Source: Cyanobacterium stanieri LEGE 03274 (lineage in GTDB: Bacteria; Cyanobacteriota; Cyanobacteriia; Cyanobacteriales; Cyanobacteriaceae). From it: 64,000 nucleotides of DNA. Location: positions 1 to 64,000 of the forward strand of contig NZ_JADEWC010000002.1 in the NCBI RefSeq assembly GCF_015207825.1, in the 5' to 3' direction. The notes beneath the pieces are model-generated. The model saw only the letters and a list, made by a program, of their open reading frames with translations, was not told where the DNA came from and ran no database searches. Each line of letters starts with the position of its first letter. Position 1 is the stretch's first letter. Shown piece by piece: positions 46,275-54,690 of this stretch. The translations under genes and the position numbers were made by a program.

Positions 46275-46477
46275 AACTTAATCTTTATGCCATAAATTAC
46301 TTAATATTTCTTAATTATAAACTCTCAAAGATTTTTAGGTAAAAGGCAAAAGATTATTGAGAATGAATAGTAGATTAGATAATGATGTTTTGTTGTTTAT
46401 TTTTTAAAGGCTATTCTATGCCCAAACTATTGATATTTATTGTTTAACTTGTGTTCGGGATTTGTTAGTATGCTAGG

Positions 46478-46497
46478 GGACGTACCATGGTACGTCC
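46478..46497. repeat. Perfect 20-bp palindrome
   Basis: GGACGTACCATGGTACGTCC is fully self-complementary. It lies in a ~460-bp gap between the crtD-like gene and the ABC transporter, 16 bp before a ~150-bp repeat. It looks like a known style of short cyanobacterial palindrome and is not a terminator. Confidence 0.75.
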
Positions 46498-46513
46498 GTA
46501 CAGGTTGCAGGTT

Positions 46514-46647
46514 ATATTGAGTTTGAAAAATTAGTTATAAATAGATTATATCTTCGCATTTACCCCACTATGTAATGAATTACAAGGCTAACGGTAGTTC
46601 GTTCAATAAATTGAACTTATTGATAAGTAATAAAGCGGACTTGATAT
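46514..46647 (-). repeat. ~150-bp palindromic repeat, slightly decayed copy
   Basis: Begins ATATTGAGTTTGAAAAATTA (a decayed left end) and ends AAAGCGGACTTGATAT. The first internal hairpin is damaged (CTATGTAAT versus ATTACAAGG), while GTTCAATAAATTGAAC is perfect. Confidence 0.8.
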
Positions 46648-46737
46648 TAAAGGTGGCATAGTATAGTTTATTAATTGTCTATTGTTTACACCACGACACC
46701 GAATTTTTATTAAAACCTAACACCCCATAAGCAACAC

Positions 46738-48534
46738 CTAAACAGTGGCTAACATTTGCAATTTATATAAACTGGCATATAAACCATTTTCTGCCAATAA
46801 TTGATCATGATTACCCGATTCGATTAATTCCCCTTGTTTAAGGACTAAAATTTTATCCACATTACGAATGGTAGAAAGACGGTGGGCGATGATAATAGCG
46901 GTTTTATTGATTAATAATTCATCTAAAGCCTTTTGGGTGTCGGCTTCTGTGGAAACGTCTAGGCTGGAGGTGGCTTCATCCAAGACTAAAATATTGGGGT
47001 TACGAATAGCTACCCTTGCAAAAGCCAGTAATTGTTTTTGCCCTGCGGATAGGTTTGCACCCCTTTCCCGTAATTGGGTGTTGTAACCTTGGGGCAATTC
47101 TTCGATGAGAGGCTTTATGTTGGTGAGTTTGACGGCATTTTCTATTTCATCAAAATCATAGGTTTCTCCTAGGGTGATATTTCTTTTCACATCCCCTGCA
47201 AAAATGAAACTTTCTTGTAATATGACCCCGATATGGCTTCTTAATTCGGCTTGGGTGATGTCTCGGATGTCGATACCGTCCACTAAAATTCTACCTTGGG
47301 TGGGTTCGTATAAACGACAGAGAAGCCTGATGATGGAGCTTTTACCTGCCCCTGTGGGCCCTACGAGGGCGACTTTTTCTCCCGGGCGAATGGTGAAGTT
47401 AAGGTTTTTGAGTACATATTCATCAGGTTTATAGCCAAACCAGACATTTTCAAAGCGAATTTCCCCTACGGCATCTTGGTTGGCGTTGTGGTGGTTTAGG
47501 CTAATGTCATTATCCTTATCTTGGATTTCGATGGGAATATTCATCAATTCGGAAATACGTTCGATAGCTGTAAATCCTGCTTGGAACATGGTAAACTTAT
47601 CAGCGAACTGTCTGAGAGGATCGAATAATCGTTGGGAATAGAGAATAAAGGCGGATAATGTACCATAGTTGAGGTTATCTCCTAATATTAGCACCCCTCC
47701 GATCCAAAGGACAACGGCGATCGCAACTAGGGAAATCCATTCAAGGGTAGCCGATACCGCTGAATCATGGAAAATTGTTTTATCGACGGCCAATCGATAA
47801 CGCTCATTGACAGTGCGAAATAGTTCGCTATTATGTCTTTCACGGCGAAATAATTGCACAATATTAATACCTACCACATTTTCTTGTAGCATGGCATTTA
47901 AGACGGATAATTCTTCCCTTGCCACATAGTTAGCTTTACGATATTGCTTTTGGAAATAAACGATTAAAGCTGAAACAGGAATTAACATGAATACCAACAA
48001 TAGGGCTAACTGCCATTGAAGGGAAACCATGGTAATGATAATCGCTAAAATATAGATAACATCACTAAGAATACCTATAGCCCCAGTGGCAAAGACATCT
48101 CCTAAGGCTTCTACGTCATTAATTAACCTTGTGACTAATTTTCCCACGGGGGTTTTATGGAAAAAATTAGATGATAATGAAGTAACATGATTAAATAAAT
48201 CTTGACGAATAAAAGCGGTAATTTCTTGCCCCACTTTTTGGACTAAAAAACCTTGCCAAGCTAAAAAAATTGTCCGAAAAATAATTGTTCCTAGTAAGAT
48301 AAAGGCTAGTAGATTTAAACCTTCTGCAACGGAATAAGACTCTAAAAAACCCCAAGTATCTTCCCCTCTTAATAAAGAAATACCTTGTCCGACAATTAAG
48401 GGTTGAATGGCTCCCGCTATGGATAAGGGAATTAACAATATAAAAGATAATAATAGTATGGGAGATTTTCTTTTAGCGTAGGGTAAAATTTTTAAGACTA
48501 ATCCCCAATCGTTATTTTTTGTTTTTGATTTCAT
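46738..48534 (-). CDS. ABC transporter, fused permease and ATPase (exporter type)
   Basis: A half-transporter of 598 residues. The N-terminal ~330 residues hold six transmembrane helices of the type I exporter fold. The ATPase has Walker A VGPTGAGKSSIIRLL, Q-loop in VILQESFIF, signature LSAGQKQLLAFAR, Walker B ILVLDEATSSLD and the H-loop IIAHRLST. It would act as a homodimer; lipid, peptide or drug export is possible and not resolved. The ATG at 48534 (MKSKTKNND) is used; a TTG at 48549 is possible. Confidence 0.92.
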   Translation of the reverse strand: MKSKTKNNDWGLVLKILPYAKRKSPILLLSFILLIPLSIAGAIQPLIVGQGISLLRGEDTWGFLESYSVAEGLNLLAFILLGTIIFRTIFLAWQGFLVQKVGQEITAFIRQDLFNHVTSLSSNFFHKTPVGKLVTRLINDVEALGDVFATGAIGILSDVIYILAIIITMVSLQWQLALLLVFMLIPVSALIVYFQKQYRKANYVAREELSVLNAMLQENVVGINIVQLFRRERHNSELFRTVNERYRLAVDKTIFHDSAVSATLEWISLVAIAVVLWIGGVLILGDNLNYGTLSAFILYSQRLFDPLRQFADKFTMFQAGFTAIERISELMNIPIEIQDKDNDISLNHHNANQDAVGEIRFENVWFGYKPDEYVLKNLNFTIRPGEKVALVGPTGAGKSSIIRLLCRLYEPTQGRILVDGIDIRDITQAELRSHIGVILQESFIFAGDVKRNITLGETYDFDEIENAVKLTNIKPLIEELPQGYNTQLRERGANLSAGQKQLLAFARVAIRNPNILVLDEATSSLDVSTEADTQKALDELLINKTAIIIAHRLSTIRNVDKILVLKQGELIESGNHDQLLAENGLYASLYKLQMLATV

Positions 48535-48663
48535 TCTCTGTGTTATCAATTAATGTATGTAGGGTTTGCAGCAAAAAGTGAAGTAATTGTATCAGGGAAT
48601 AGACAATAGGTAATGGTTTTCATTTTTTTATTTTTTTCAAAAAAGCCTTATTTTGGCGGAATG

Positions 48664-50046
48664 TCAATTGGTGTAGAATTTTTTGAAAGAGTTGACTATC
48701 TTATCGCTGTAGGGGGCATAACGCCAGTTTAAATCGCCCCAGAAATAACGAGATAAGACGGCTTTTTGGTGGGAAAAAGTATCAAAGCTGGTTTTGCCAT
48801 GATATGCCCCAATACCGCTATCCCCTACCCCGCCAAAGGGTAAATCTTTTACCCCTACTTGCATGATGGTTTCGTTAAAACATAATCCCCCTGATGAGGT
48901 TTCATGGAGGATACGTTTTTTGTTGTCTGAGTTGTTGGAGAAAAAGTAAAGGGCAAGGGGTTTGGGTTTGCTGTTAACGATGGTGATGGCTTCATCAAGG
49001 GTATTGTATTCGAGGATAGGCATAATAGGGCCAAAAATTTCCTCTGCCATGATGGGAGAGTTGAGGGAAACGTTATCGATGATGGTGGGGGCGATATATT
49101 TATCTTCTCGGTGGGTTTTTCCCCCTAGGATAATATCACCATGGTTTAATAGTTGTTCTAGTCTGTCAAATTGTTTATGGTTGATGATACGGGCAAAATC
49201 GGGGCTTTGGTGAGGATTTTCGCCAAAAAATTCGTGGACACATTGTTTGATTTCTGTGATAAGTTCTTGTTTGATGGTTTTATCTACGAGGATGTAATCG
49301 GGGGCGATGCAGGTTTGCCCTGCGTTGATGAATTTACCCCAAGTAATTCTTTTGGCGGTAATTTTGAGGTTGGTTTCTTTATCAACGATGCAGGGGCTTT
49401 TTCCTCCTAATTCGAGGGTGACGGGGGTTAGTTGTTTGGCGGCGGATTCCATGACAATTTGCCCAATTTTTGTGCCTCCGGTGAAGAAGATATGATCAAA
49501 TTTGGTATTTAGTAATTCTTGGGCTATTTCTACTCCTCCTTCTTGGATGCAGATGTAGTCGGGGGGAAAGATGTCTTTGATTAATTCGGTGATGAGGGCG
49601 GAGGTGTGGGGTGCTAATTCTGATGGTTTGAGCATAGCACAGTTTCCCGAGGCGATCGCCCCTACGAGGGGGGAAATCATTAGGGTAAAGGGATAATTCC
49701 ATGGCCCTATAATTAATACTACCCCCAATGGTTCAGAATGGATTTTGGCACAGGCGGGAAAGTTTTCAATGCCGGCGCTTACTCGTTTTGGTTTCATCCA
49801 TTTTTTGAGGTTTTTAATGGCGTAGCTGATTTCGGAAATAACTGCTAATTCAAAACAACCTTCTAATTTTGGTTTACCTAAGTCTTGATTTAAGGCTTCT
49901 AATATTTTATCTTGTCTAAGGGCGATCGCCTCTTTTAATTTTTTCAACTGTTGTAACCGAAAATCATAGGATTTAGTTGCCCCTGTGGCAAAAAATTTCC
50001 TCTGCTCATCCACAAAAGATTGCATAGAATAACTGGTAATAGTCAT
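48664..50046 (-). CDS. Aldehyde dehydrogenase, class 3-like
   Basis: The 460-residue enzyme oxidises aldehydes with NAD(P)+. It has IIGPWNYPFTLMISPLVGAI, HIFFTGGTKIGQIV for cofactor binding, the general base Glu in VTLELGGKSPCIV and the catalytic Cys in INAGQTCIAPDYI. The short, membrane-associated-type C-terminus without the long oligomerisation tail fits the class 3 group to which Synechocystis Slr0091, an apocarotenal and alkanal dehydrogenase, belongs. The nearby crtD-like gene makes a carotenoid-related substrate possible but not shown. Confidence 0.92.
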   Translation of the reverse strand: MTITSYSMQSFVDEQRKFFATGATKSYDFRLQQLKKLKEAIALRQDKILEALNQDLGKPKLEGCFELAVISEISYAIKNLKKWMKPKRVSAGIENFPACAKIHSEPLGVVLIIGPWNYPFTLMISPLVGAIASGNCAMLKPSELAPHTSALITELIKDIFPPDYICIQEGGVEIAQELLNTKFDHIFFTGGTKIGQIVMESAAKQLTPVTLELGGKSPCIVDKETNLKITAKRITWGKFINAGQTCIAPDYILVDKTIKQELITEIKQCVHEFFGENPHQSPDFARIINHKQFDRLEQLLNHGDIILGGKTHREDKYIAPTIIDNVSLNSPIMAEEIFGPIMPILEYNTLDEAITIVNSKPKPLALYFFSNNSDNKKRILHETSSGGLCFNETIMQVGVKDLPFGGVGDSGIGAYHGKTSFDTFSHQKAVLSRYFWGDLNWRYAPYSDKIVNSFKKFYTN

Positions 50047-50194
50047 AAAATAAAAAAAATATTAAGATAGCAATACCTCTCTAGGATAACAACAAAAAAC
50101 CTTGCTCCTAAGACACCCCGCATAACTTGAGTTAAAGATAAAATTTATAGTCTTGTCAAGGTGTACGCAATGGACAATTAATAAACTATCACTT

Positions 50195-50310
50195 ATATCA
50201 AGTTCGGATAATTAGTTATAAATAGATTGTAGCTTCGCAGTTGCCCCACCGTGTAATGGATTACACGGCTAACAGTTTATAGTTCAATTGATTGAACTAA
50301 TATGAAATAT
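50195..50310 (-). repeat. ~150-bp palindromic repeat, right end truncated
   Basis: Starts ATATCAAGTTCGGATAATTA and keeps both hairpins (CCGTGTAAT-GG-ATTACACGG; GTTCAATTGATTGAAC). The usual right end AAGCGGACTTGATAT is absent. Confidence 0.82.
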
Positions 50311-50348
50311 AAATAAAGAATGCTATAAACACCATTGCAAGAGTGCCC

Positions 50349-50400
50349 GTTGCCCATTCCCTGCCCTCACCAGAAAATGTTATCCCGAACTTAGGTTACA
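50349..50400 (+). repeat. Short dispersed repeat ending TATCCCGAACTT
   Basis: GCCCATTCCCTGCC ... AGAAAATGTTATCCCGAAC and ...GGTTACA match the segment at 63596-63646. In both places the repeat lies ~40-60 bp after a ~150-bp palindromic repeat. The rest of this gap (50047-50492) holds nothing else that I recognise. Confidence 0.65.
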
Positions 50401-50492
50401 CTACAGATACAAAAAAAAGTGGACAGATGCCCACCAAAAAAAATCATATTTTTTTTAATTGCTTGTATTTTTCCCCTAACAAGAAAGAAAAA

Positions 50493-51404
50493 TTAACTAC
50501 CGCTTACACGGGCAATATCTTGGGAATTAGCTTCAAAAGCCGCATTGAGGGCATCATCACCACTCAAACCAGAGTCAATGGCTTCTTTTAATGCCTCCAA
50601 AACACGCTTATAATCACGGGGCATTACCTTAACAAATTTACTGATGTTTTCCTGCCAATTAGCAAGGACTTTTTCAGCTTTTTTGCTATTAGTAAGCTGT
50701 TGATGATTAGTAATTAATTGTTTTAACTCGGCAATTTCCGAAGCATCATCGAGGGTTTCTAAGCCAACCATCTCAGTATTGCAACGGGTGGCAAAATCTC
50801 CTTTTTCATCGAGAATATAGGCAACACCGCCACTCATACCAGCGGCAAAATTGCGCCCTGTATCGCCGATAATGACTACTTTACCCCCTGTCATGTATTC
50901 GCAACCATGATCGCCCACACCTTCAACTATGGCGGTGACTCCTGAGTTACGCACACAAAAACGCTCTCCCGCAATGCCCGAAATATAGGCTTCTCCACTG
51001 GTAGCGCCATAAAAGGCAACGTTACCAACGATAATATTTTCCTCAGCTTCAAAGGTGGCTTTTTTGTCGGGATAAACGATGATTTTTCCACCGCTTAAGC
51101 CTTTACCGATATAGTCATTGGCATCTCCTTCTAACTCGAGGGTAACTCCTTTGGGTACAAAGGCACCTAAACTTTGCCCGGCACTACCGACGAAGTGTAA
51201 ATGCACCGTATCCTCGGGTAAACCTTGCCAGTGGTTTTTGGTAATCTCGTTACCTAGGATAGTACCCACCACACGATTAGTATTTTTGATGGGGAGGGTA
51301 GCGGTAACTTTTTCCCCTTTCTCAATGGCTGGTTTACACAAATCTAGTAGAGTAGTCATATCAAGGGATTTTTCTAAATCATGATTTTGTTTGATGGTAC
51401 AATA
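50493..51404 (-). pseudogene. Duplicated 3' fragment of gltB (glutamate synthase large subunit)
   Basis: The plus-strand block is a second copy of the gltB 3' end (54691-55602). The open frame from 51359 is 288 residues and covers only the C-terminal GXGXG beta-helix domain, with no amidotransferase, FMN or Fe-S part. I count twelve amino-acid differences from the intact gene. The DNA is identical over 50749-51140 (392 bp) but differs at dozens of sites on both sides. Similarity stops at about 51404, where TTTATATC begins. The Met at its start is Ile in the intact gene (ATG versus ATT). It is most likely a non-functional by-product of integration, though an expressed domain is not excluded. 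Confidence 0.88.
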
Positions 51405-51519
51405 AAGTAACTTTATATCAAAAAAGAATATATATGTCTAAAATTAACTCTTTTTGGATATGATTTAACCATGCAATAAAATCAAGCTAAATAGATTAAG
51501 ATAATTTCACTATATTATA

Positions 51520-52575
51520 ATGCCCGAATCAGAACATCATTTTGATTTTAAAGAACATTTATTAAAAAGAAGATTACGACGTTTGCCCACAGAAAAAATA
51601 ACAAAATTTTGGGAAAATGAGGATATTGATTTTACTGGACTTATAAGTCAGAAGGATATTGTAGATAAGATTATTACTGAATATAAAATTAAGTTTTCTA
51701 ATCAACAATTTACTAGCAAATTCAAAGATTTTCTCAGGGATGTGGTATTAACAGCTCGTGAAGCTGATTATTTGATTTCCATAAATAATTCTGAAAAAAT
51801 AATTCAATGGATGCAATCTTGGTCAAATAATACTTTTGTAGGTCAAAAACATAATTTTCAACTACATACAGTTGTTGAACTGAATCATAAATCTTTGCCA
51901 GTAAATAGAAATTTAGATAATGTAAAGATTGATACAGAAAAATTTAAGATGGATCAGATTTCGTTTCCTAGTATTGTTGGATTTATAGTTGCTTCTAGCA
52001 AAACTATCAAACGAGAATTAGATGGATTAGAAGAAATATCTTACTATCCAACTAAAGAATTCGAAATTATCCTCAGAAAGGATTTAGATATAGTAGAAGT
52101 AAGAGGTGCATTTCAAGTAGTTAAGGATTTTGTTTCAACAGCTATTTTAGACAGGCATAATCCTTTATCATCTGCAGAAAGTTATTTCATTGGGGAAAAA
52201 GAAGATTCTAAAAAAGCTATCACTAAAGTCACTAGACAGATAATTAGAATAGATACCTTAAAACATCTTCTTGATGGTTCATACACAAAATTATCATCTC
52301 CATTTAATGGTACCAAAATCTCTAATTTTGAAGTAACACTTGATGATCTAAAGAATATCGCTGAGGAAACTCATCCAGAAGCACAAGCTGTTTTACAAGA
52401 AATGATGAAAAACCCAGTTAAGGGAAACATCTGTTTCTGTTACAATCAGAGTAAATATTCTTTTTCTGTAACAAAGACAGGAGGACTACTTTTTCGAGAA
52501 TATATACCCGAAGAAGTGGTTACATATATATTGTACAATATCAAACTCTCAGCTTATGTTCTCTCAGGAAACTGA
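51520..52575 (+). CDS. Unknown island protein, 351 aa
   Basis: I do not recognise a family. The protein is charged and soluble, with no signal peptide or transmembrane helix. The N-terminus (FKEHLLKRRLRRLPTEKITK) is basic and helical and could bind nucleic acid. A central part, FPSIVGFIVASSKTIKRELDG followed by FEIILRKDLDIVEVRGAFQVV, looks alpha/beta. The C-terminus (GNICFCYNQSKYSFSVTKTG) is beta-rich. It overlaps the next gene by 20 bp, so the two are translationally coupled. It is the first gene of the operon-like trio with a nuclease, which suggests a defence role. Confidence 0.75.
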   Translation: MPESEHHFDFKEHLLKRRLRRLPTEKITKFWENEDIDFTGLISQKDIVDKIITEYKIKFSNQQFTSKFKDFLRDVVLTAREADYLISINNSEKIIQWMQSWSNNTFVGQKHNFQLHTVVELNHKSLPVNRNLDNVKIDTEKFKMDQISFPSIVGFIVASSKTIKRELDGLEEISYYPTKEFEIILRKDLDIVEVRGAFQVVKDFVSTAILDRHNPLSSAESYFIGEKEDSKKAITKVTRQIIRIDTLKHLLDGSYTKLSSPFNGTKISNFEVTLDDLKNIAEETHPEAQAVLQEMMKNPVKGNICFCYNQSKYSFSVTKTGGLLFREYIPEEVVTYILYNIKLSAYVLSGN

Positions 52576-52876
52576 AATATCTAATTTGGTTCGAGAATAC
52601 ACTAAACAGAAATATCATGGTGGCTTGATTGGCATTTCTGATTTGGCTGAATATTGTGGTGTCTTAGAGGGAGAATTATATAAAATATTATTTCAAATGC
52701 AGTCCGAAAATGAGCTAAAAATAATTAAAAGATATTTTTGTCCAGAGTTTCATCGAATTGAAAAAAATCTGAATGATCATGAATCTTATTGTGAAGAGTG
52801 TGATTATATGTACCCTAATGAACAGCTTGAAGTAGCGGTATATATTGAACCATTGAAGATAAAAGTAACGAGATAA
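52556..52876 (+). CDS. Small winged-helix and zinc-finger-like protein, 106 aa
   Basis: Residues ~5-58 fit a winged helix (ISDLAEYCGVLEGELYKILF with a recognition-helix-like part). They are followed by a Cys/His cluster, C62-x3-H66, H75-x3-C79-x2-C82 (CPEFH and HESYCEEC), that looks like a zinc-binding site. No named family is recognised. It starts inside the 351-aa gene and ends two bases before the nuclease-like gene, so the three are probably one operon. A role as sensor, adaptor or DNA-binding specificity subunit is possible. Confidence 0.72.
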   Translation: MFSQETEISNLVREYTKQKYHGGLIGISDLAEYCGVLEGELYKILFQMQSENELKIIKRYFCPEFHRIEKNLNDHESYCEECDYMYPNEQLEVAVYIEPLKIKVTR

Positions 52877-52878
52877 AG

Positions 52879-53547
52879 ATGGATGAGAATAAGTTCTTGA
52901 CAGATATTCAGGACTACATCAATAAAAGAATTAATTTTGACATTCAAAAAAAAGATTTAATAAATTGCAATAATTGTTTTTCTTGTGATGATCAATATAA
53001 ATTTGAAAAGGAAATTGTCCAGAAAATAAAATCTAAGGACTTTCAAAATACTACAGAACAAGGAAATCTTTTAGAAGATTTAGTTAAAAGTCTATTCAAA
53101 AGAATCACACTAATTAGTTCTTTATCTGTTACAAATAAAGATACTGCTTTAGGACAAATTGATATTAATTTAATTCCTATTGATGAAACAATATATGAAA
53201 TATGGGGAATGATAGGCGATTTTCCGTCATGCTTAATCGGAGAATGTAAAAATTATAATAAGTCGTCTGTGGGAAGACCAGAAATAGAAAAAATGTGTTG
53301 GCGAACAGGCAAAGGACAAGCATTGAGCTTTTTTATTGCCCCATCTTACACAAAAGAGGCTATTGAAGAAATAAGTTATTTTAACTTATCAAAAGAAAGT
53401 ATCCTAAAGAAAAGTCAAGGGGTTTATCTTGTTCCTCTGACGTTGAAAATGCTTGAAATTATTGTTGATAATAACTTAAATTTTTGTTATTTTATCCGTT
53501 GGGCGATTCAATCCTCAAAAAAAATGGCGATCGCAAATTATCTTTAA
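52879..53547 (+). CDS. PD-(D/E)XK nuclease-like protein, 222 aa
   Basis: The sequence shows the restriction-endonuclease-fold pattern: Glu66 in GNLLEDLVKSLF, Asp95 in LGQIDINLIPI and E122-x-K124 in LIGECKNYNKSSVGRPEIEK, with spacing typical of Mrr-like PD-(D/E)XK enzymes. The N-terminus carries C30-x2-C33-x2-C36, possibly a metal site. It would cut DNA; whether it is guided by the two upstream proteins is unknown. No methyltransferase is present, so this is not a classic restriction-modification pair. Confidence 0.8.
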   Translation: MDENKFLTDIQDYINKRINFDIQKKDLINCNNCFSCDDQYKFEKEIVQKIKSKDFQNTTEQGNLLEDLVKSLFKRITLISSLSVTNKDTALGQIDINLIPIDETIYEIWGMIGDFPSCLIGECKNYNKSSVGRPEIEKMCWRTGKGQALSFFIAPSYTKEAIEEISYFNLSKESILKKSQGVYLVPLTLKMLEIIVDNNLNFCYFIRWAIQSSKKMAIANYL

Positions 53548-53631
53548 TACAAAAATACGCAAAACACGATCACCTTTCGACTTCTACACATACTTTAAAA
53601 ATGATCGCATTATAGCAATTTTATCCTAATA

Positions 53632-53652
53632 GCATTATTTAAGTTATAATGC
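53632..53652. repeat. 7-bp inverted repeat GCATTAT/ATAATGC
   Basis: Perfect 7-bp arms with a seven-base spacer sit 48 bp before the cold-shock-domain gene. It could be an operator or part of its promoter; an ATAATG-like -10 element overlaps it. Confidence 0.5.
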
Positions 53653-53699
53653 AATGAAAATATACCTTTCGTGGTTCGTCAATTTGTAGAACTGGCTTT

Positions 53700-54590
53700 A
53701 TGACAATAGACTTTGGTTATATCAAGAATTACCATTCTGATAGAGGTTTTGGATTTGTTGGTTGTACTTTTTCTAATCAAAACAGTCAAGTTTTCTTTCA
53801 TATTAAGAAAATAAAGAGCAAATATCGTGAATTAGCTCAAAAATTAGACAATGATGACATTTTTGAACCTGTAAGTTTTTGGTATGAAATTGAAACTACT
53901 CAAAAACGGAAACAAGTTAGTGAAGTTTGGTTAAATAAAGATGATATTCCTTCATGTTATGCACATCAATTTGATGGTTTTATTGAAACAGTTGAGAATA
54001 TGTGGAAAAACATAGACTCATCAAAACCTAGTTGGCTTGATATTGTCACAATAGAGTTAGTTGGAATTAATCGTAAAGATGAATTAAGTCTTCAAAGAAA
54101 TAATTTAGAGATTCAACGGAGGGAGGCTGAGGAAAGAAAACGCAAAGATGCTGATGTTGAACGCTTAAGACAAATAGAACTTCAAAGAGAAAGAGAACGT
54201 CAAGAAGTTGAACATCAAAAACAGATTAGGGTTGATAAAGAGAATGAAGTTAGAAGACTAAGTGTCAAATATGAGAAATATTTAGAAGGCGTAGAAGCGG
54301 CCGGGGAATTATATGAGCTATTAGAAGAAATGCGTCAGCTTCCTGAAGAAGAAAGATTTACACATAGTAAGCAACTTTCAAATTATATTGTACGAAAGAA
54401 ACTTGGTTATAAGTATAAACATATCTCAGGTATTTTAAGAATGCAAAATGGAACGGATGAATGGGATTTTAAAGGGGGGTTTCCCACTGACATTTATAGA
54501 ATTATTTGTCAAGAACTTGGACTAGATAACCAACATACAACGGCTAGACCTGTCGGTTTTAGATCATTTAAGGATGTTTATAAATTTTAA
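53700..54590 (+). CDS. Cold-shock-domain/coiled-coil protein, 296 aa
   Basis: The N-terminus has a cold-shock-like OB fold: FGYIKNYHSDRGFGFVG with the RNP1-type RGFGFV and VFFHIKKI as the RNP2-type strand. Residues ~125-215 are a strongly charged coiled coil (LQRERERQEVEHQKQ). The C-terminal ~75 residues (LGYKYKHISGILRMQNGTDE) form a small unassigned domain. Cold-shock domains bind single-stranded RNA or DNA; the long fusion is unusual and differs from the 65-70-residue chaperones. It is monocistronic with a terminator at 54634. It could be the nucleic-acid sensor of the island or an independent gene. Confidence 0.8.
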   Translation: MTIDFGYIKNYHSDRGFGFVGCTFSNQNSQVFFHIKKIKSKYRELAQKLDNDDIFEPVSFWYEIETTQKRKQVSEVWLNKDDIPSCYAHQFDGFIETVENMWKNIDSSKPSWLDIVTIELVGINRKDELSLQRNNLEIQRREAEERKRKDADVERLRQIELQRERERQEVEHQKQIRVDKENEVRRLSVKYEKYLEGVEAAGELYELLEEMRQLPEEERFTHSKQLSNYIVRKKLGYKYKHISGILRMQNGTDEWDFKGGFPTDIYRIICQELGLDNQHTTARPVGFRSFKDVYKF

Positions 54591-54633
54591 TATGCTCTTA
54601 AACTTTTGATGTATATAAGTTTTAGTTTTTGCC

Positions 54634-54673
54634 AAAGGGGGAAGTTCGGTTATTAAACTGTCTCCCCCTTTTT
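54634..54673 (+). terminator. Terminator after the cold-shock-domain gene
   Basis: AAAGGGGGA at 54634 and TCCCCCTTT at 54663 pair around a ~20-base loop and are followed by further T. It stands at the junction with the gltB 3' end. Confidence 0.78.
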
Positions 54674-54690
54674 AGGAGAGATTTAGGAAA

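Larger units (their letters stand above)
51405..54690. mobile_element. A+T-rich island between two copies of the gltB 3' end
   Basis: This segment of about 3.3 kb lies between the direct gltB repeats, with a repeat period of 4198 bp. All four genes are on the plus strand, opposite to gltB. A+T content is higher and HIP1 sites are nearly absent (one, at 53525). No transposase, integrase or tRNA target is seen. The arrangement, with intact gltB followed by the island and then a truncated gltB followed by the next flank, is what a single-crossover (Campbell-type) integration would give. Confidence 0.75.

Noticed and set aside
51520-53547. Classic type II restriction-modification system
   Set aside because: A nuclease-like protein is present, but no DNA methyltransferase motif (for example FxGxG with DPPY or PCQ) is seen in the island.
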